Of a stretch of DNA of 64,000 nucleotides, positions 35,059 to 47,598 are shown piece after piece. The position numbers and the translations under genes are program-made. Under the pieces are notes generated by a model. That model ran no database searches and was not told the DNA's origin. It saw only the letters and a list, made by a program, of their open reading frames with translations. Numbering within the stretch: the stretch's first letter is position 1; each line of letters opens with the position of its first letter. The stretch comes from Pteria penguin (Eukaryota > Mollusca > Bivalvia > Pterioida > Pteriidae), in NCBI GenBank assembly GCA_035048485.1, contig CM068584.1, positions 68,477,878 through 68,541,877 on the forward strand, read 5' to 3'.

Positions 35059-35366
35059 ATGACGATATAAGGGGTACAATGTGACAATATATGGGGTACA
35101 ATATGACGATATATGGGGTACAATATGACGATATATGGGGTACAATGTGACGATATATGGGGTACAATATGACGATATATGGGGTACAATGTGACGATAT
35201 ATGGGGTACAATGTGACGATATATGAGGTACAATGTGACGATATATGGGGTACCATGTGACAATATATGGGGTACAATATGACGATATATGGGGTACAAT
35301 GTGACGATATATGGGGTACAATATGACGATATATGGGGTACAATATGACGATATATGGGGTACAAT
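35059..35366. repeat. 22-bp tandem array (14 copies)
   Basis: Core 'gacgatatatggggtacaat', highly uniform. All three minus frames are open across it (repeating YPIYRHIVPHISSHCT-type peptides). That explains the frames at 34964-35508, which are not genes. Confidence 0.95.
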
Positions 35367-35734
35367 GGAAAGTAAAGAGAGAGTAAATACAATGAGGTAA
35401 ACAAAAAATGAGCTTCATGTGTACGACAAGGAAGAGAAACTCATCCAAATGTTGTATCAAACAGAAGGCGACGAAGAAGAAGATAATCCGTACATCCCAA
35501 ATACACATAGAAGGAGCCAGGGGGAAGGGATTTTACCATTGCTAATTTTCTCGCCTGAATAGGCCGTGAACGTCTTTGGAACCTATGCCTGATTACGCTA
35601 CCGCACTGCCTCTGTTGTCTTTGACATTTTTCAATTCACGAAGTTTATTTGCAGATAGATGTTCAATGAATGAATGCTACTGTGTAAACCTTTTAATTCG
35701 AATAATTTTATTTGTCTGACGCTGCACCAGAATT

Positions 35735-35965
35735 ACATTACGTATATAGTGCCGGCACCTGTTTGATGCAGGAATTCAGATCTTTTTAACTGAGACTAAC
35801 GAATCTGTGACTGATCTTTTATTTGCCAGATTAAGCGTGATAAGGGACGTCGAGTTTGACTGTCTCGCCTGAAAGACAGGACACGGACGAACGCCCGGAG
35901 GAACTCGAACCAGTGATCTTTTTGTCAAGAGTCAAGCGTGTCCCCCAACTGAGCTACATGCGCTC
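35735..35965 (-). mobile_element. Type-2-like SINE
   Basis: The tRNA-like head on the minus strand has A box TAGCTCAGTTGG near 35947-35958 and B box GGTTCGAGTTCC near 35904. The body has 'cctgaaagacaggacacgg' and 'tgccggcacctgtttgatgc'. It stands directly left of the 68-bp array. Confidence 0.7.
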
Positions 35966-35989
35966 TAAGTCTGATGATTATGGAGAAAG

Positions 35990-38180
35990 CTGTAAGTTAT
36001 ATGGGTTATACCACCTCATCTGAAGGACAGAGAAGGCGGTACAAGGTGATCAATCACCATGGACATATCGTACACTCACTGCCAGGATCTGAAAGACAGA
36101 GAGGGAGGGAGAGGGTGATCAATCACCATAGAGATATCGTAACACACTACCATGATCTGAAGTACAGAGAGGGAGGGAGAAGGTGATCAATCACCATGGA
36201 GATATCGTAACACACTACCATGATCTGAAGGACAGAGAGGGAGTGAGAAGGTGATCAATCACCATAGAGATATCGTAACCCACTGCCAGGATCTGAAAGA
36301 CAGAGAGGGAGGGAGAAGGTGATCAATAACCATGCAGATATCGTAACCCACTGCCAGGATCTGAAGGACAGAGAGGGATTGAGAGGGTAATCAATCACCA
36401 TAGAGATATCGTAACCCACTGCCAGGATCTGAAAGACAGAGAGGGAGGGAGAAGGTGATCAATCACCATAGAGATATCGTAACCCAGTACCAGGATCTGA
36501 AGGACAGAGAGGGAGGGAGAGGGTGATCAATCACCATAGAGATATCGTAACCCACTGCCAGGATCCGAAACACAGAGAAAGAGGGAAAAGGTGATCAATC
36601 ACCATAGAGATATCGTAACCCACTACCAGGATCTGAAGGACAGAGAGGGAGGGAGAGGGTGATCAATCACCATAGAGATATCGTAACCCACTGCCAGGAT
36701 CTGAAGGACAGAGAGGGAGGGAGAGGGTGATCAATCACCATAGAGATATCGTAACCCACTGCCAGGATCCGAAACACAGAGAAAGAGGGAAAAGGTGATC
36801 AATCACCATGGTGATATCATAACCCACTACCAGGATCTGAAGGACAGAGAAGGAGGGAGAGGGTGATCAATCACCATAGAGATATCGTAACCCACTGCCA
36901 GGATCTGAAGGACAGAGAGGGAGGGAGAGGGTGATCAATCACCATAGAGATATCGTAACCTACTGCCAGGATCTAAAGGACAGTGAGGGAGGGAGAGGGT
37001 AATCAATCACCATAGAGATATCGTAACCCACTGCCAGGATCTGAAAGACAGAGAGGGAGGGAGAGGGTGATCAATCACCATAGAGATATCGTAACCCACT
37101 GCCAGGATCTGAAGGACAGAGAGGGAGGGAGAGGGTGATCAATAACCATGGAGATATCGTAACCCACTGCCAGGATCTGAAGGACAGAGAGGGAGGGAGA
37201 GGGTGATCAATCACCATAGAGATATTGTAACCCACTGCCAGGATCTAAAGGACAGAGAGGGAGGGAGAGGGTAATCAATCACCATAGAGATATCGTAACC
37301 CACTGCCAGGATCTGAAAGACAGAGAGGGAGGGAGAGGTTGATCAATCACCATAGAGATATCGTAACCCACTGCCAGGATCTGAAGGACAGAGAGGGAGG
37401 GAGAGGGTGATCAATAACCATGGAGATATCGTAACCCACTGCCAGGATCTGAAGGACAGAGAGGGAGGGAGAGGGTGATCAATCACCATAGAGATATGGT
37501 AACCCACTGCCAGGATCTAAAGGACAGAGAGGGAGGGAGAGGGTGATCAATCACCATAGAGATATCGTAACCCACTGCCAGGATCTGAAGGACAGAGAGG
37601 GAGGGAGAGGGTGATCAATAACCATGGAGATATCGTAACCCACTGCCAGGATCCGAAAGACAGAGAGAGAGGGAAAAGGTGATCAATCACCATGGTGATA
37701 TCATAACCCACTACCAATATCTGAAGGACAGAGAGGGAGGGAGAAGGTGATCAATCACCATGGAGATATCATAACCCACTGCCAGGATCTTAAAGAGAGA
37801 GAGAGAGGGAGAAGGTGATCAATCACCATAGAGATATCATAACTCACTGTCAGGATCTTAAAGACAGAGAGGGAGGGAGAAGGAGATCAATCATCGTAGA
37901 GATGTCGTAACCCACTGCGAGGATCTGAAGGACAGGGAGAGAGACGGAGGTGATGAATCACCATAGAGATATCGTAACTCACTGTCAGGATCTGAAAGAC
38001 AGAGAGGGAGGGAGAAGGTGATCAATCACCATAGAGATATCATAACTCACTGTCAGGACCTGAAGGACAGAGAGGGAGGGAGAAGGTGATCAATCACCAT
38101 AGAGATATCATAACTCACTACCATGATCTGAAGGACAGAGAGAGGGGGAGAAGGTGATCAATCACCATAGAGATATCCCC
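35990..38180. repeat. 68-bp tandem array (~32 copies)
   Basis: Unit pieces are 'aggatctgaaggacagagag', 'ggagggagagggtgatcaat' and 'caccatagagatatcgtaac'. The inverted repeat GGTGATCAATCACC is kept in nearly every copy. 'ctgaaagacag' is shared with the adjoining SINE body, so seeding from it is possible. Unlike other arrays it gives few long frames. Confidence 0.95.
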
Positions 38181-39074
38181 TCCCAATTTCCCCCTCCTGC
38201 AGACATACTATTGGCGAGGTGTAGAGACATGTAAGTTACAGGTTGTGTTTATGCAGTTAACTATGTAGGACAAACAACGCGGGCACAAGCAAAAGTTACA
38301 TGTATGTAAAATACATTGATACAATACGAGCAGAATTATTTATATATCTACTTATTTATCTATTTATTTGTTTGTTTATTTATTCGTCCGTCCACGGCTA
38401 TATTGTAGCATCATAAGTGAATTTGAATAATGATTCCACAGCGAGAAAGTCGAGCTTCCATGTTCTATTATTTCAAAAATATCGCGTAAAAACAATATTA
38501 AAATATTTTTGGTACTTCGAAAATCTTGAAAAGTATCGCACCTCACTCATGAGTCACTGGTTCATATTTGAAACAAAGTTGAAGTTGAGTCTGGTAAGAG
38601 GTGGGAAAGGGGTGGGGTGGGATGGGGGTTGAAAAAGGGGGGATAAGGGGAGGGGACACGACCTCAATATTTTTTATAGATCAACAGGTTGGGATCAACG
38701 ATTCATTTTAGAGAATCAATTTTTTTTTTCAGTAATCATTTTCAAATACGTATACTAAAAATACAATTTTGGAATTTTGAATTGAAATTCAAAAGGGATC
38801 ATGTTTCCGAGATACCAATATAGTTTATAACACAAGTTGACATTTTTAATGTACTGTTTTGGAGTTTGTAGCTGCAACATTTGTACAGCTATTAATTCAA
38901 ACTGGTAAGTTGAAAATGACGTCTTTTATAATTTTATTTTAAGAATTTGATTACTTCTGCTCATTCCTTGAACATTATTACAGAAAACAGAGATTGTTAC
39001 TCATTTGAAGGATTATCTTCGGTTGTCCCCAACCTGAAAAAGGGGAATAATTAAAAATGGGGGTATGTCAATGA
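38181..39074. other. Unique sequence, no gene recognised
   Basis: T-rich low complexity near 38340-38385, a G-rich patch near 38598-38655, otherwise ordinary sequence. No exon or RNA gene is supported. Confidence 0.5.
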
Positions 39075-39086
39075 TGAGAAATATGA

Positions 39087-39354
39087 ATTGATTATTGTTT
39101 TACGTCACTCCACGATTATTTCAAGTATATGGTGACGGCATCTGCCTGATGCATTGCATACAAATTTAGATCTTTGCAACGGACCCACCCGAAGCAGTGA
39201 GGGATCTTTAACGTGCCACGCCTACCGTGACACGGGACCTCGGTTTATATTGTCTCATCCGAAAGACAGAACACCGGTGTGCACAGGGCGGGAGTCTAAC
39301 CCGGGACCTCTCGATCACGAGCCGAGCACCTTACCCACTAGGCCACACCGGCTC
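39087..39354 (-). mobile_element. Complete type-2 SINE with target duplication
   Basis: A 268-bp copy on the minus strand. The tRNA-like head starts at 39354 (AGCCGGTGTGGCCTAGTGGG) and includes a B-box region near 39295. The body has 'catccgaaagacagaacacc', 'gaagcagtgagggatcttt' and 'tgacggcatctgcctgatgc', and the tail is 'gttttacgtcactcc'. A perfect 12-bp target duplication TGAGAAATATGA lies at 39075-39086 and 39355-39366. Confidence 0.92.
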
Positions 39355-39366
39355 TGAGAAATATGA

Positions 39367-39954
39367 TCTGGTGAAGTTAATAGGTAATAAAAAGTACACA
39401 AGGGGAATAACGAATGATAAAGGGGAATGCACTAACATATTGTGATTAAAATGGAATGGCGGGAAAGGAAAGAAAAGAGGAGGGGGTATGTTGAATACAG
39501 ATGGAATGTCAGCTAGTTGCAGGAACATACGATGAATATTGTGTATATTGGTCAAGGGTCAGTTACCGCTTATTACATTATTAGGGGTATTCAAACAAGA
39601 ATTGACGAAATGTCCATATACAATGGTAATCATCCCATGTATTACAAACAATTACGTGAAAGGAAAAAATCTTTAAAATTCATGTTTCAAAAGCCGAAAT
39701 ACCGTAGTAGCCGGTAATTGGTCCTCTACAGTAGAGTAATGCAATAGATCTACTTACCAAACTCCCTCTATGATGTCTTCTTGCAGAATAAATCAAACAT
39801 GGCTGAATTTCTTCCCGTGCAAATTTTGGACTGAATTACAACTCATGTACACACAGCACAGTGAACAAGGAATCACTCGCGAATTCATGACCACGTGACA
39901 ATATCGCCTCGCTCCTATTGGATACCTAGAGTACAATAATTTAATACGGATGAC
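39367..39954. other. Unique sequence with a weak minus-strand promoter or first-exon signal
   Basis: The minus strand has CCAAT (39921-39917), CACGTG (39897-39892) and, about 140 nt on, a strong donor GTTTG|GTAAGTA at 39758-39751. The only ATG between them meets a stop after ten codons. A non-coding first exon is possible but nothing confirms it. Confidence 0.25.
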
Positions 39955-40096
39955 CGTAATTATATCATGGTTATTTTGATTCTGCTGTGGGGAGGATCCT
40001 ACATTGTTTCTGTTATTAGTTGTGTGTAATTATATCATGGTTATTTTGATTCTGACGTGGGGAGGATCCTACATTGTGTCTGTTATTGGTTGTATG
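39955..40096. repeat. Two-copy 70-bp tandem duplication
   Basis: 'taattatatcatggttattt' recurs exactly 70 bp later with 'ggggaggatcctacattgt'; the copies differ at only a few bases. It looks like an array at its first step. Confidence 0.9.
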
Positions 40097-40404
40097 ATTG
40101 ATGTTCTTTGATAAATTCAAGGAAATCGAGTATGCAACAGACACTAGCCCTGCCGCCGACTAGTCTGACTTGATTTTACTGGGCTTTATTTTTAAAATAT
40201 GATGGCAACTGATATTTTCTGTTTTTTTTTTTTTTTTTCAAATTTTTCTTTCTATAAATATTACACAACAACCGTATAAATTGTTCTCTCAAAGGTTGAA
40301 CACAATAAATCTCCTTTGTACAAATACTCTATAGAGTTTTCTTCTTTTTATTTATTTGTTATATTTTATTTATCTATTTGTTATTGATTGATTGATTGAT
40401 TTAT

Positions 40405-40520
<116 letters not shown>

Positions 40521-40632
40521 TGCTGTTTTTTGCTTCTTTATTTTACACTAATTTTTATTTCTACTAAAAGTTGAAATATAGCCAAAATCCAAAAGTAGTT
40601 GTTTTAGAAATCGAATAATCTCTCCTCCGTGT

Positions 40633-40800
40633 GGGCTGGCTTGGTGTAGTGGTTGAGCGCTTGGCTTGCGGCGCCGACGATCCGGGTTCGATTCCCTGGT
40701 TGCGCCACTATGTTTAAGACGTTGGTAACCTCCTGCTTCCATGTCGCGATATAACTAAAAATTGTTGAAAGCGACGTAAAACACCAAATCAACCAACCAA
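40633..40800 (+). mobile_element. Complete type-1 SINE with perfect target duplication
   Basis: A 168-bp copy with A-box-like 'tggtgtagtggttgagcgc', B box GGTTCGATTCC near 40685, body 'ctgcttccatgtcgcgata' and tail 'gaaagcgacgtaaaacacc'. The 11-bp CTCCTCCGTGT is repeated exactly at 40622-40632 and 40801-40811, indicating a recent insertion. Confidence 0.94.
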
Positions 40801-40861
40801 CTCCTCCGTGTAATAAACAACATATAAGCGTGATATATATGTAACAGACTGGGTAAAAAAT

Positions 40862-40945
40862 TGTGGCTGGATCCGGGAATCGAACCCAAAACCTTCCGCA
40901 ATGAAGACGGACGCTCTCACCATTGTGCTATTGGGGGCGGTACCA
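40862..40945 (-). mobile_element. tRNA-like SINE head
   Basis: The minus strand reads CCCCCAATAGCACAATGGTG, then a B box GGTTCGATTCC near 40886. It has tRNA-like order but no convincing anticodon stem or matched acceptor ends. More likely a SINE promoter or tRNA pseudogene than a working tRNA. Confidence 0.5.
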
Positions 40946-41484
40946 TCATCCGCCACTCGTGTTTGCTGGCGTACTTGTACAGAGGTATGCAGGTATACAT
41001 ATAGCAGGTTGTGCTCAGGTAAATACGTTATACAGTACCTGTTTTCATTACTTTTATTTTTGTAGTTTCAGTTATCAATAGATATAGTGCATACATGAGG
41101 CTCTGTACACATGCCTGACCACATGTAATGTGTCAACAACCCCTACACAGTTATTGTTCTATGTGTACAAAAATCAGTGTTTGTTTGGGTGTGTTAAAGA
41201 TACATGTACTTTCTGTGTACTCCTGACTGGGGTATTATCAGAATCCAATATATTTATATGATACTTGAAGCACTAGAAATGTTGCAGTCTCCCATGACAC
41301 ATGTTTCGCAGTATTCAGTCCGGAAAGGGGGGTGTCAGCCCTAATAATGGTCGAAAATAACTCTATTGATTAAATTTTCCGACAAAAAAGAAAAAAAAAA
41401 AAGTTGCAAAGCCTACAACATCTCTATAAATCCGCCAGTGCTTGAAGTCTGTTTCTTAGTGCGTAAATGACTAAATGCTGAATT
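40946..41484. other. Unique spacer, no gene
   Basis: No exon, array or recognised element apart from short A-runs near 41390. Confidence 0.5.
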
Positions 41485-41640
41485 GAGGTATTCGACTCTA
41501 GACCGAGAGGCCTCGGGTTCGACTCCCGCCGTGGGCGTACCGGTGTTCTGTCTATCGAGTAAAAACCAAGGCACCGTGTCATGGTAGGCGTGGTACGTAA
41601 AATATCCCTCATTGCTTTAAGTGGGTTCTTTGAAATTGAT
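41485..41640 (+). mobile_element. Partial type-2 SINE, plus strand
   Basis: Reads from the tRNA-like side: 'cctcgggttcgactcccgcc', 'accggtgttctgtct', 'gtcatggtaggcgtgg', 'atccctcattgctttaagtg'. It is the opposite orientation to the other type-2 copies and is truncated at both ends. Confidence 0.7.
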
Positions 41641-41708
41641 TTTATTTATACTGCTCATATAGAAATGTAGCTTTAAGAGTTCTTGTTACATGTTCTTATG
41701 AATACTGA

Positions 41709-41840
<132 letters not shown>

Positions 41841-41935
41841 CAAACACTATAAGCCAGTAGCAATTTCTGTCGTCAGTGATGCTATTTCATTGTAAGGCTA
41901 TTTGAGAAAAGTGTACAAAAACGTCATGTACCGTG

Positions 41936-42458
41936 CTATCATAGAAGGTGTCTACGAGATGATATTGTATGGCATAGAGGGTGTCTACGAGATGGTATGG
42001 GATGGTATAGAAGGTGTCTACGATATAATATGGGATGGCATAGAAAGTGTCTACGATAGGATATGGGATGGCATAGAGGGTGTCTACGATATAATATGGA
42101 ATGGCATAGAAGGTGTCTACGAAATGATATGAGATGGCATAGAGGGTATCCAAGAGATGATATGGGATGGCATAGAGGGTGTCTACGATATGATATGGGA
42201 TGGCATAGAGGGAGTGTACGATATAATATGGGATGGCATAGAAGGTGTCCAAGAGATGATATGGGATGGCATAGAGGGTGTCTACGAGATGACATGGGAT
42301 GGCATAGAGGGTGTCTACGATATAATATGGGATGGCATAGAGGGTGTCCAAGAGATGATATGGGATGGCATAGAGGGTGTCTACGATATGATATAGGATG
42401 GCATAGAGGGTGTCTACGATATGATATGGGATGGCAGAGAGGGTGTCTACGAGATGAA
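41936..42458. repeat. 33-bp tandem array (~16 copies)
   Basis: Core 'gatggcatagagggtgtcta' plus 'cgatatgatatgg'. The eleven-codon unit is open in two plus and two minus frames, giving overlapping repetitive frames that are not genes. It directly abuts the 60-bp array. Confidence 0.95.
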
Positions 42459-42463
42459 TCACT

Positions 42464-45410
42464 ATATGTAACATCCCGTAAGTGTCATACTGATAAATTG
42501 TATTGTATTATAATATATAATACGTAATATCGCGTGTGTAAGTGTCATACAGATAGATTGTATTGTATTATAATATATAATACGTAATATCGCGTGTGTT
42601 AGTGTCATGCAGATATATTGTATTGTATTATAATATATAATACGTAATATCGCGTGTGTAAGTGTCACACAGATAGATTGTATTGTATTATGGTATATAA
42701 TACATAATATCGCGTGTGTTAGTGTCATACAGATAGATTGCATTGTATTATAATATATAATACGTAATGTCGCGTGTGTTAGTGTCACACAGATAGATTG
42801 TATTGTATTATAATATATAATACGTAATATCGCGTGTGAAAGTGTCATACAGATAGATTGTATTGTATTATAATATATAATACGTAATATTGCGTGTGTA
42901 AGTGACATACAGATAAATTGTATTGTATTATAATATATAATACGTAATATTGCCTGTGTTAGTGTCATACAGATAAAATGTATTGTATTATAATATATAA
43001 TACGTAATATCGCGTGTGTTAGTGTCATGCAGATAGATTGTATTGTATTATTATACACAATACGTAATATCGCGTGTGTAAGTGTCACACAGATAGATTG
43101 TATTATAATATATAATACGTAATATCGTGTGTGAAAGTGTCATACAGATAAAATGTATTGTATTATAGTATATAATACGTAATATCGCGTGTGTTAGTGT
43201 CATACTGATAAATTGTATTGTATTATAATATATAATACGTAATATCGCGTGTGTAAGTGTCATACAGATAGATTGTATTGTATTATAATATTTAATACGT
43301 AATATTGCGTATGTAAGTGTCATACAGATAGATTGTATTGTATTATAGTATATGATACGTAATATCTCGTGTGAAAGTGTCATACAGATAGATTGTATTG
43401 TATTATAATATATAATACGTAATATTGCCTGTGTTAGTGTCATACAGATAAAATGTATTGTATTATAATATATAATACGTAATATCGCGTGTGTTAGTGT
43501 CATGCAGATAGATTGTATTGTATTATTATACACAATACGTAATATCGCGTGTGTAAGTGTCACACAGATAGATTGTATTATAATATATAATACGTAATAT
43601 CGTGTGTGAAAGTGTCATACAGATAAAATGTATTGTATTATAGTATATAATACGTAATATCGCGTGTGTTAGTGTCATTCTGATAAATTGTATTGTATTA
43701 TAATATATGATACGTAATATCGCGTGTGTAAGTGTCATACAGATAGATTGTATTGTATTATAATATATGATACGTAATATCGCGTGTATAAGTGTCATAC
43801 AGATAGATTGTATTGTATTATAATATATAATACGTAATATCGCGTGTGTAAGTGTCATACAGATAGATTGTATTGTATTATAATATATGATACGTAATAT
43901 CGCGTGTATAAGTGTCATACAGATAGATTGTATTGTATTATAATATATAATACGTAATATTGCCTGTGTTAGTGTCATACAGATAAAATGTATTGTATTA
44001 TAGTATATAATACGTAATATCGCGTGTGTTAGTGTCATACTGATAAATCGTATTGTATTATAATATATAATACGTAATATCGCGTGTGAAAGTGTCACAC
44101 AGATAAATTGTATTGTATTATAATATGTAATACGTAATATCGCGTGTGTAAGTGTCATACAGATAGATTGTATTGTATTATGATATATGATACGATATAT
44201 CGCGTGTGTAAGTGTCATACAGATAGATTGTATTGTATTATAATATATGATACGTAATATCGCGTGTGTTAGTGTCATACAGATAAATTGTATTGTATTA
44301 TAATATATAATACGTAATATTGCGTGTGTAAGTGTCATACAGATAGATTGTATTGTATTATAATATATAATACGTAATATCGCGTGTGAAAGTGTCATAC
44401 AGATAGATTGCATTGTGTTATAATATATAATACGTAAAATCTCGTGTGAAAGTGTCATACAGATAGATTGTATTGTGTTATAATATATAATACGTAATAT
44501 CGCGTGTGTTACTGACATACAGATAGATTGTATTATAGTATATAATACGTAATATCGTGTGTGTTAGTGTCATGCAGATAGATTGTATTGTATTATTATA
44601 CACAATACGTAATATCGCGTGTGCTAGTGTCATACAGAAAGATTGTTTTGTATTACAATATATAATACGTAATATCGCGTGTGTAAGTGTCACACAGATA
44701 GATTGTATTATAATATATAATACGTAATATCGTGTGTGAAAGTGTCATACAGAGAAAATGTATTGTATTATAGTATATAATACGTAATATCGCCTGTGTT
44801 AGTGTCATACTAATAAATTGTATTGTATTATAATACGTAATATCGCGTGTGAAAGCGTCATACAGATAGATTGTATTTTATTATAATATATGATACGTAA
44901 TATCGCGTGTATAAGTGTCATACAGATAGATTGTATTGTATTATAATATATGATACGTAATATCGCGTGTGTTAGTGTCATACAGATGAATTGTATTGTA
45001 TTATAATATATAATACGTAATATTGCGTAAGTGTCATACAGATAGATTGTATTGTATTATAATATATGATACGTAATATCGCGTGTGAAAGTGTCATACA
45101 GATAGATTGTATTGTATTATAATATATGATACGTAATATCGCGTGTGTTAGTGTCATACAGATAAATTGTATTGTATTATGATATATAATACGTAATATT
45201 GCGTGTGTAAGTGTCATACAGATAAATTGTATTGTGTTATAATATATAATACGTAATATCGCGTGTGAAAGTGTCATACAGATAGATTGTATTGTATCAT
45301 AATATATAATACGTAATATCGCGTGTGTTAGTGTGATACAGATAGATTGTATTGTATTATAATATATGATACGTAATATCGCGTGTGTTAGTGTTATACA
45401 GATAGATTGA
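42464..45410. repeat. 60-bp AT-rich tandem array (~49 copies)
   Basis: The longest array in the window. Unit pieces are 'agtgtcatacagatagattg', 'tattgtattataatatataa' and 'tacgtaatatcgcgtgtgt'. Some units are 55 bp, lacking a 'tattg'. Each unit holds self-complementary AT stretches. The twenty-codon unit is stop-free in one minus frame, giving frames such as 43526-44518; these are artefacts. Confidence 0.96.
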
Positions 45411-45419
45411 TCTGTTTTT

Positions 45420-45619
45420 ACTTTATTATAGATTAGATCCTCTGTGTGTCACACAGCTATTATTCTTCATACGTAAAAACCCAAAAAAGTATTTGTAGTC
45501 CCCCCATTTTGTGGGGTGGGGAGAGGGGTGGGGGCTCTGGGTTCTTATTCACGTACAGTATCGTTTTTGACACAGTATTGTAAAAACTGAGATTTGCTGT
45601 TCCCAGAATGAGGTCATGT
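45420..45619. other. Short unique spacer
   Basis: Contains a C/G-rich patch near 45500-45537 ('ggggtggggagaggggtggg'). No gene recognised. Confidence 0.5.
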
Positions 45620-45812
45620 CCAATTTATTTGTTGCATATGGTGACGGCATCTACTCAAGTTCAGTCGTATACAACGGCAACTCGAGGAGAAAGAGGTCGT
45701 GTCCCGGGACACATGACATTGGATTGTATTATCTCATCCAACAAGACACTACACCGATCTGACTCGAGTTCGGAACCTCTCGGTATTGGCCTCTGTCGTC
45801 TGGTGGTCACTG
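45620..45812 (-). mobile_element. Degenerate type-2 SINE copy
   Basis: Shows 'tatggtgacggcatctact', 'gacattggattgtattatct' and 'ctcgagttcggaacctctcg', in type-2 order on the minus strand. The open frame at 45608-46114 starts in this SINE and is not credible as a gene. Confidence 0.6.
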
Positions 45813-46475
45813 TTGAATCTAAACCCGTTTGGAAAAACTGCTGTCAAAACATAGAGTTTGAGTTCTTGTTGCCGTCTTTATCACGTCAGAAAGCTGCCGC
45901 CAATGCCATGGGTATGAATATCACCCATTGTCAAAGAACTGTGTTGATTTGTCAAAGGTTATGTCGTATTGATAGATATAATATCGAATTGTCATACCTT
46001 TTGTCAACTCGTCATGCACTTATGTTGACTTGTCAGATATTGTGTCAAGATTTCGACTCGATTATACAGAAAATTACATCCATACCAATCCAGATACGGA
46101 CCAAGAAGAAATAAGTCCCTGTAAGTCCCAGTGCTGTTGTCAGCAAACTTCTGTGAAACATAGTCGCCTCCTTTGCCAGCCGATCCGCCTTTTGCAGAAG
46201 AAAAATGGGATGTGCAGGAAAAAGAAAAAAATTAAAAGGTGCAAAACAACTGAAAAGACTTCTTGGAAACTGACAATTCCCCGTTTCGGGACTGCACAGC
46301 AAAACATGGTTGAGAATCCTAACTTTGGAACGTATGAGTCAATGAGTTCGAGCTGTTCTTTGTCTGCATTTCTATATTACTGTACCATGTACTGGTGGTA
46401 TCAGAGGAAATTCCGACGCACAGTATAAATAGCTCTTATATGTACGATACGCATACGTAGAAGCTGTTTATACTG
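45813..46475. other. Unique sequence, no gene supported
   Basis: Open frames end at 46114 and 46428 but show no domain, and their upstream part is SINE. Irregular 'ttgtcaa' motifs occur near 45938-46040. No RNA gene recognised. Confidence 0.4.
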
Positions 46476-47333
46476 ACGATATTTTGACACATGATCCATT
46501 ACCGTCAACTCATGATCCATTAACGTCAACTCATGATCCATTAACGTCAACTCATGATCAATTAACGTCAACTCATGATCCATTACCGTTAACTCATGAT
46601 CCATTACCGTCAACTCATGATCCATTAACGTCAACTCATGATCCATTAACGTCAACTCATGATCCATTAACGTCAACACATGATCCATTACCGTTAACTC
46701 ATGATCCATTAACGTCAACTCATGATCCATTAACGTCAACTCATGATCCATTAACGTCAACACATGATCCATTAACGTCAACTCATGATCAATTAACGTC
46801 AACACATGATCCATTACCGTCAACTCATGATCCATTAACTCATGATCCATTACCGTCAACTCATGATCCATTAACGTCAACTCATGATCCATTAACGTCA
46901 ACACATGATCCATTACCGTTAACTCATGATCCGTTACCGTCAACTCACGATCCATTACCGTCAACTCATGATCCATTACCGTTAACTTATGATCCATTAA
47001 CGTCAACTCATGATCCATTACCGTCAACTCATGATCCATTAACGTCAACTCATGATCCATTACCGTCAACTCATGATCCATTACCGTTAACTCATGATCC
47101 ATTACCGTTAACTCATGATCCATTACCGTCAACTCATGATCCATTACCGTCAACTCATGATCCATTACCGTTAACTCATGATCCATTACCGTCAACTCAT
47201 GATCCATTACCGTCAACTCATGATCCATTACCGTCAAGACATGATCCATTAACGTCAACTCATGATCCATTAACGTCAACTCATGATCCATTAACGTCAA
47301 CTCATGATCCATTACGGTCAACTCATGTTTAAG
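46476..47333. repeat. 21-bp tandem array (~41 copies)
   Basis: Core 'tcaactcatgatccatta' followed by ACG or CCG; a T or C alternates near the start. Seven-codon units are stop-free on both strands, giving mirror frames (STHDPLT on plus, MDHELTV on minus) of about 280 and 310 residues. Both are array effects. Confidence 0.96.
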
Positions 47334-47598
47334 GATCCTATTCAAAGCTTGAGGAATATCCGTAAAACAGGATTTCCCGATCTTTATTTCAGGAAGAAAA
47401 ACAAAAATTAAAAGATTAAAAAAAAAGAAGAAGACGAAGAAGAATATTTATCACTGCTATTATTTCCGTTCAAAGATGAAATTAAGGATCAGGGTTCCTT
47501 AGATAACCAGGGGGATAATCAGTACATCATGATGTCAAATGCTCAGAATGCAAAAATAAGAGCTACCAATAATCCTGTCTCTGTCTACATTAATAGCG
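47334..47598. other. Spacer with A-rich low complexity
   Basis: A-rich 'aagaagaagacgaag' tract near 47420-47445. No gene recognised. Confidence 0.5.

Noticed and set aside
40862..40945. Functional tRNA gene
   Set aside because: A and B boxes are present but the stems do not form cleanly. As with 15195-15272 and 35900-35965, it fits a SINE promoter.
43526..44518. 330-residue minus frame with 20-residue repeats
   Set aside because: By-product of the 60-bp AT-rich array; frame breaks occur wherever a unit is 55 bp.
45608..46428. Two overlapping frames of 168 and 132 residues
   Set aside because: The first begins in a degenerate SINE; neither shows a domain or splice context.
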